Assembly: GCF_020559915.1 (NCBI RefSeq)
Contig: NZ_JAJCLZ010000003.1
Span: 1-64,000 of the forward strand
Length of the DNA: 64,000 nt
DNA from: Ruminococcus sp. 210702-SL.1.03
GTDB taxonomy: Bacteria > Bacillota > Clostridia > Oscillospirales > Ruminococcaceae
Direction: 5' to 3'
Made by a program: the position numbers and the translations under genes. The notes below the pieces were generated by a model that worked only from the letters and a program-made list of their open reading frames with translations, made no database searches and was not told where the DNA came from. Numbering within the stretch: position 1 is the first letter of the stretch; each line of letters starts with the position of its first letter. Shown piece by piece: positions 61,375 to 64,000 of the stretch.

Positions 61375-61403
61375 TTGACTTTTGCGCATTGAAGTGATAT
61401 AAT
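61375..61403 (+). promoter_or_regulatory. Promoter of the acyl-hydrolase gene
   Basis: TTGACT (61375-61380) and TATAAT (61398-61403) with a 17-base spacer lie 70 bases before the ATG at 61473. Confidence 0.8.
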
Positions 61404-61472
61404 ATGAGTAAGCATATGCAAACTGCTTGACAGTCGGGAAATTTTATGCTTTGATACGGAGGTTTGAGAAAG

Positions 61473-62402
61473 ATGAAAAAGAAGTTTTTTGAGATCGAAA
61501 AAGATGGTTTTTACGGTACATATTATGAAGATCCGAATGGCTCTGACTGCACTATGATAGGTCTTTTCGGCGACGACCCTAATGATTACATGGCGAAATG
61601 CGGTGCAAAATGGCTGCACAGCAGGGGCGTGAACGTTATGTGTATGTCGCCCGGCAAAAAGAATTACAGCCACGTCAATTTTCCGCTGGAGCGCATACAG
61701 ACAGCCATTGACTGGCTCAAAAGCCACGGCTCGCGCAAGGTAGGCATAATGGGCATGAGCACCGCGGGCATGGATTCCATCGCCGCCGCTTCGCTGCTGC
61801 CCGACCTCACGCTGACTTTCGGCATCACCGCGAGCGATTTCGTTTGGCAGGGCTTCGAGCAGGGCAAAAAGGACGGCTGCGGAGAGTGGCCGATACCGAA
61901 CGCTTCGACGCTTTCTTGGCAGGGCAAGCCGCTGCCGTATATGCCTTTTATTTACGAGCACCCCGTTTACTGGCAGAAAATAGAGGGAGAAACTAAAGGC
62001 TCGGGCGATATAGAGCGCAGCACCTGCCTTTTTATCGACTCAGAAAAGGCGCACCCGCTGACCGAGGAGCAGATGATAAAGGTCGAGAATATCAAGGGCA
62101 AGCTTATCCTCGTCGGCGCGGACGACGACTCGTTCTGGGAGGCTGGCAAGTACGTTCGCCGCATGGACAAGCGTTTGCAGGAGCGCCCGCACGAGTGCGA
62201 GTATGAAGCGCTGGCGTATGAGCACGGTACGCATTTCGTACTGCCCGAGTCGATGCTGCGGCTGGCGCTGCCTTTCGGTCTGAAATTCGTGATGCGCTTT
62301 ATTTTCAAGGCGGCTAAGGATTTCCCCGACGAGTGCGAGCAGACCCGCAAGGACATCGACAGAAAGCTCTCCGCCGCCCTCAGACAGTGGGTAAAAGACT
62401 AA
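61473..62402 (+). CDS. Alpha/beta hydrolase, BAAT/acyl-CoA thioester hydrolase C-terminal type
   Basis: The 309-residue soluble alpha/beta hydrolase has a nucleophile elbow GMSTAGMDS (Ser), a later acid in LILVGADDDSFWEA and a candidate catalytic His in EHGTHFVLP. Such BAAT_C proteins in Firmicutes are thioesterase- or carboxylesterase-like with unknown substrate. I choose ATG at 61473, ten bases after GGAGG (61458-61462); the TTG at 61464 abuts the site. It has its own promoter and shares a bidirectional terminator with the HMA gene. Confidence 0.82.
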   Translation: MKKKFFEIEKDGFYGTYYEDPNGSDCTMIGLFGDDPNDYMAKCGAKWLHSRGVNVMCMSPGKKNYSHVNFPLERIQTAIDWLKSHGSRKVGIMGMSTAGMDSIAAASLLPDLTLTFGITASDFVWQGFEQGKKDGCGEWPIPNASTLSWQGKPLPYMPFIYEHPVYWQKIEGETKGSGDIERSTCLFIDSEKAHPLTEEQMIKVENIKGKLILVGADDDSFWEAGKYVRRMDKRLQERPHECEYEALAYEHGTHFVLPESMLRLALPFGLKFVMRFIFKAAKDFPDECEQTRKDIDRKLSAALRQWVKD

Positions 62403-62422
62403 ATCTAACGTTCATAAATAGC

Positions 62423-62464
62423 AAAAGCTCCGCTGCGGATATACCCGTGAACGGAGCTTTTTTG
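62423..62464. terminator. Bidirectional terminator
   Basis: AAAAGCTCCG (62423-62432) pairs with CGGAGCTTTT (62452-62461), T-run on + and A-run on the left (T-run for the minus strand). It separates the hydrolase gene from the convergent HMA gene. Confidence 0.85.
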
Positions 62465-62472
62465 TCATTCAA

Positions 62473-62730
62473 TCATTTTCTCTTGAAAAGCGAGAAGCCC
62501 TTTTTCTCGTAAGGCTCGCGCGCGGCGGATACGAAGGTGTAGCCTGTTTTCTCTACCGCGTCTTTCAGCTTTTCGTCGCTGATGTCCTCTTCGGCGATCA
62601 TCACCGTTTCGCCATTGGCGTGCGAGGACGTTACTTTCTTTACGTTGAAATTCTGGCGCATGGTGTCGTTCATGTGTGATTCGCACATTCCGCACATCAT
62701 GCCGTCGATCTTTACAGTTATTTTTGTCAT
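62473..62730 (-). CDS. Heavy-metal-associated (HMA) domain protein
   Basis: The 85-residue protein is a single HMA fold with the metal-binding motif C13-G-M-C16 in KIDGMMCGMCESHM, and a basic C-terminal tail (KKGFSLFKRK). It could be a copper or other soft-metal chaperone. GGAGGGA precedes the ATG. The promoter has a DtxR/IdeR-like operator at its start site, as the DUF2325 gene does, which suggests that iron or manganese level controls it. No P-type ATPase gene is beside it. Confidence 0.88.
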   Translation of the reverse strand: MTKITVKIDGMMCGMCESHMNDTMRQNFNVKKVTSSHANGETVMIAEEDISDEKLKDAVEKTGYTFVSAAREPYEKKGFSLFKRK

Positions 62731-62753
62731 GGAAAATCCCTCCTTAAATGCAC

Positions 62754-62770
62754 GTTAGCGCATACTAACC
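62754..62770 (-). promoter_or_regulatory. DtxR/IdeR-like inverted repeat before the HMA gene
   Basis: GTTAG-CGCATA-CTAAC followed by C, a 5+5 palindrome whose outer bases agree with GTTAGC-N4-GCTAACC at 13630-13646. It lies about 10-25 bases downstream of the -10 box, over the expected transcription start. Confidence 0.55.
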
Positions 62771-62778
62771 TCATTTAT

Positions 62779-62807
62779 ATTATACCACACTGCTGGGCAT
62801 TTGGCAA
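62779..62807 (-). promoter_or_regulatory. Promoter of the HMA gene
   Basis: On the minus strand TTGCCA (62802-62807) and TATAAT (62779-62784) with a 17-base spacer. Confidence 0.7.
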
Positions 62808-62846
62808 GGGGCAGCGTTGTAAAAAAATATAAGATAACAATTTAAG

Positions 62847-62878
62847 ACAAAAAAGCGGGAGCCGAAAAAAGCTCCCGC
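62847..62878 (-). terminator. Terminator of the GH130 gene
   Basis: On the minus strand GCGGGAGC pairs with GCTCCCGC around TTTTTTCG and is followed by TTTTTTGTC. It lies 24 bases beyond the stop codon. Confidence 0.85.
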
Positions 62879-62901
62879 AATACTTGCAGTTTATGCAGTT
62901 A

Positions 62902-63900
62902 TCAGATGGAGGAGTGCTCCTTAACATACTTGATAACGTCGTCAACGGTGGTGAACGCCATAGAAACGCAGGTGTCAGCGCAGCCGTAGTAGATAGCGAT
63001 CCTGCCGGTATCCTTGTCGCAGAGAGTAGCGCAGGGGAAGGTAACGTTCTGAACGTCGCCAACGCACTCGTAGATCTCCTGCGGGCTGATGAGGTATTCA
63101 GCACATCTGTACTTTACCTTCCAAGGTTCGTCGATGTCGAGGATGCAGGCGGAGAAGCTGTAAACAAAGCCGTTGCAGCTTTCGAGAACGCCGTGGTAGA
63201 AGCAGAGCCAGCCCTCAGAGGTCTCTATCGGGATCGGGCCTGCGCCTATCTTCTTGGACTCCCAAGCCTTGAGGGGGCCCATAACGTGTCTGTGCTCGCC
63301 CCAGTACTTCATATCAGGCGACTGAGAGATGTACATATCGCCGAAAGGAGTATGGCCGCTGTCGGAAGGACGCGAGAACATCAGATACTTGTCGTTTACC
63401 TTTCTGGGGAACATAACGCCGTTTCTGTTGAAAGGCAGGAATGCGTTTTCGCACTGATAGAAGGTCTTGAAGTCAAAGGTGTAGCCAACGCCGATGGTGG
63501 GCTTCCAGCCGTAAGCGTTGCACCAGGTCACCCAATATCTGTCCTCGATCCAGGTAACGCGGGGGTCGTAGCCGTAGCCCCACTGATTTACCTCTTCGGT
63601 AGACTTGTCAGCCTGTACGAACTCGATTCTTTCAGGATTTATCTTCCAGTTGATACCGTCCTCAGAGAAGCCTGCGTGCAGCTCCATGTTTCTGACCTTA
63701 TCGTCTACACGGAAAACGCCTGCGAACTTGCCCTCGAAAGGAACAACAGCGCTGTTGAAGATAGAGTTGGAAGTGGGGAGAAGATTTCTGGGGATAATGG
63801 GGTTAGCATTGTATCTCCATACTACATCGTTGCAGCCCTCGGGCTTGTCCTGCCAGGGCATATTAGGAATTGACTGACCGTTGATGATTTCTACGCTCAT
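62902..63900 (-). CDS. GH130 beta-mannoside phosphorylase
   Basis: GH130 enzymes phosphorolyse beta-mannosides (mannooligosaccharides or mannosylglucose), releasing mannose 1-phosphate. The 332-residue protein has the five-bladed propeller pattern: [37 protein letters not shown] (the Asp of DPRV is the expected catalytic proton donor), [17 protein letters not shown] and [14 protein letters not shown]. The sequence looks closest to the GH130_2 type (mannooligosaccharide phosphorylases such as RaMP2 of R. albus), but subfamily needs a tree. GGCGGA precedes the ATG. Confidence 0.87.
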   Translation of the reverse strand: MSVEIINGQSIPNMPWQDKPEGCNDVVWRYNANPIIPRNLLPTSNSIFNSAVVPFEGKFAGVFRVDDKVRNMELHAGFSEDGINWKINPERIEFVQADKSTEEVNQWGYGYDPRVTWIEDRYWVTWCNAYGWKPTIGVGYTFDFKTFYQCENAFLPFNRNGVMFPRKVNDKYLMFSRPSDSGHTPFGDMYISQSPDMKYWGEHRHVMGPLKAWESKKIGAGPIPIETSEGWLCFYHGVLESCNGFVYSFSACILDIDEPWKVKYRCAEYLISPQEIYECVGDVQNVTFPCATLCDKDTGRIAIYYGCADTCVSMAFTTVDDVIKYVKEHSSI

Positions 63901-64000
63901 TGATAAATTCCGCCTTTCATAAAGATTTTTTGTCCGCGCGCCGCGCCGCTAAAAAGCGCACCGCCGCGGTAATTTTCATAATTTTTCGGGCGTTTTTACC
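63901..64000. other. Window end, no gene recognised
   Basis: The last 100 bases lie upstream of the minus-strand GH130 gene. They hold the ribosome site of that gene and GC-rich inverted repeats near 63935-63975. I cannot identify a promoter or the end of another gene. Confidence 0.5.

Overview
The window looks like a chromosome segment of an anaerobic gut Firmicute, most probably Ruminococcus (Oscillospiraceae) or a close relative. The pointers are the gene families (IorAB/PaaK, GldG + DUF4340 ABC transporter, FHA-type EssC, a GH130 mannoside phosphorylase like those of Ruminococcus albus), strong AAAGGA/GGAGG ribosome sites, TTGACA/TATAAT promoters, and roughly 45-50 percent GC. This assignment is inference; no marker was searched.

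Layout. (1) 1-7249: translation and cofactor block infB(partial)-rbfA-nrnA-truB-ribF-gltX, all on +. (2) 7250-7572: intergenic region with a MITE-like element (21-bp inverted ends, flanking GGACA). (3) 7573-12617: four-gene ABC system (ATPase, permease, GldG-like protein, DUF4340 protein). (4) 12618-15167: a small gene behind Rex/CRP-like palindromes, then a minus-strand DUF2325 gene with two DtxR/IdeR-like operators and a MATE exporter. (5) 15354-22116: iorA, crcB, a Q/G/Y-rich membrane protein, iorB, an HD protein, paaK, a DUF1877 protein and an ACT protein: an aryl-pyruvate/aryl-acetate module. (6) 22126-25777, minus: lipoprotein, response regulator, sensor kinase. (7) metG, then tRNA-Arg(CCG), then a decayed mgtE with a structured leader.

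(8) 29050-59079, about 30 kb on one strand and mostly tightly spaced: a type VII secretion (T7SSb-like) island. It opens with EssC (FHA + FtsK ATPases), an EsaB/YukD-like protein and two WXG100 proteins. A large lipoprotein and small membrane/helical proteins follow. Next come a Zn-ribbon/FHA protein, a PP2C phosphatase, a Ser/Thr kinase, and a membrane protein with a run of Thr-x-x-Leu/Ile motifs that look like FHA ligands. A 2029-residue Ig-repeat surface protein, several Zn-ribbon membrane proteins, a TerY-P-like triad (vWA, PP2C, kinase-like) and a Zn-ribbon membrane protein with a caspase/CHAT-like His-Cys dyad complete it. I infer a phosphorylation-gated secretion/surface system; this is the most interesting part of the window.

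(9) 59089-63900: LysR regulator, MetE C-terminal-like methyltransferase, BAAT-type hydrolase, a heavy-metal-associated (HMA) protein with a third DtxR-like operator, and a GH130 phosphorylase. No CRISPR array, rRNA or intact transposase was seen.
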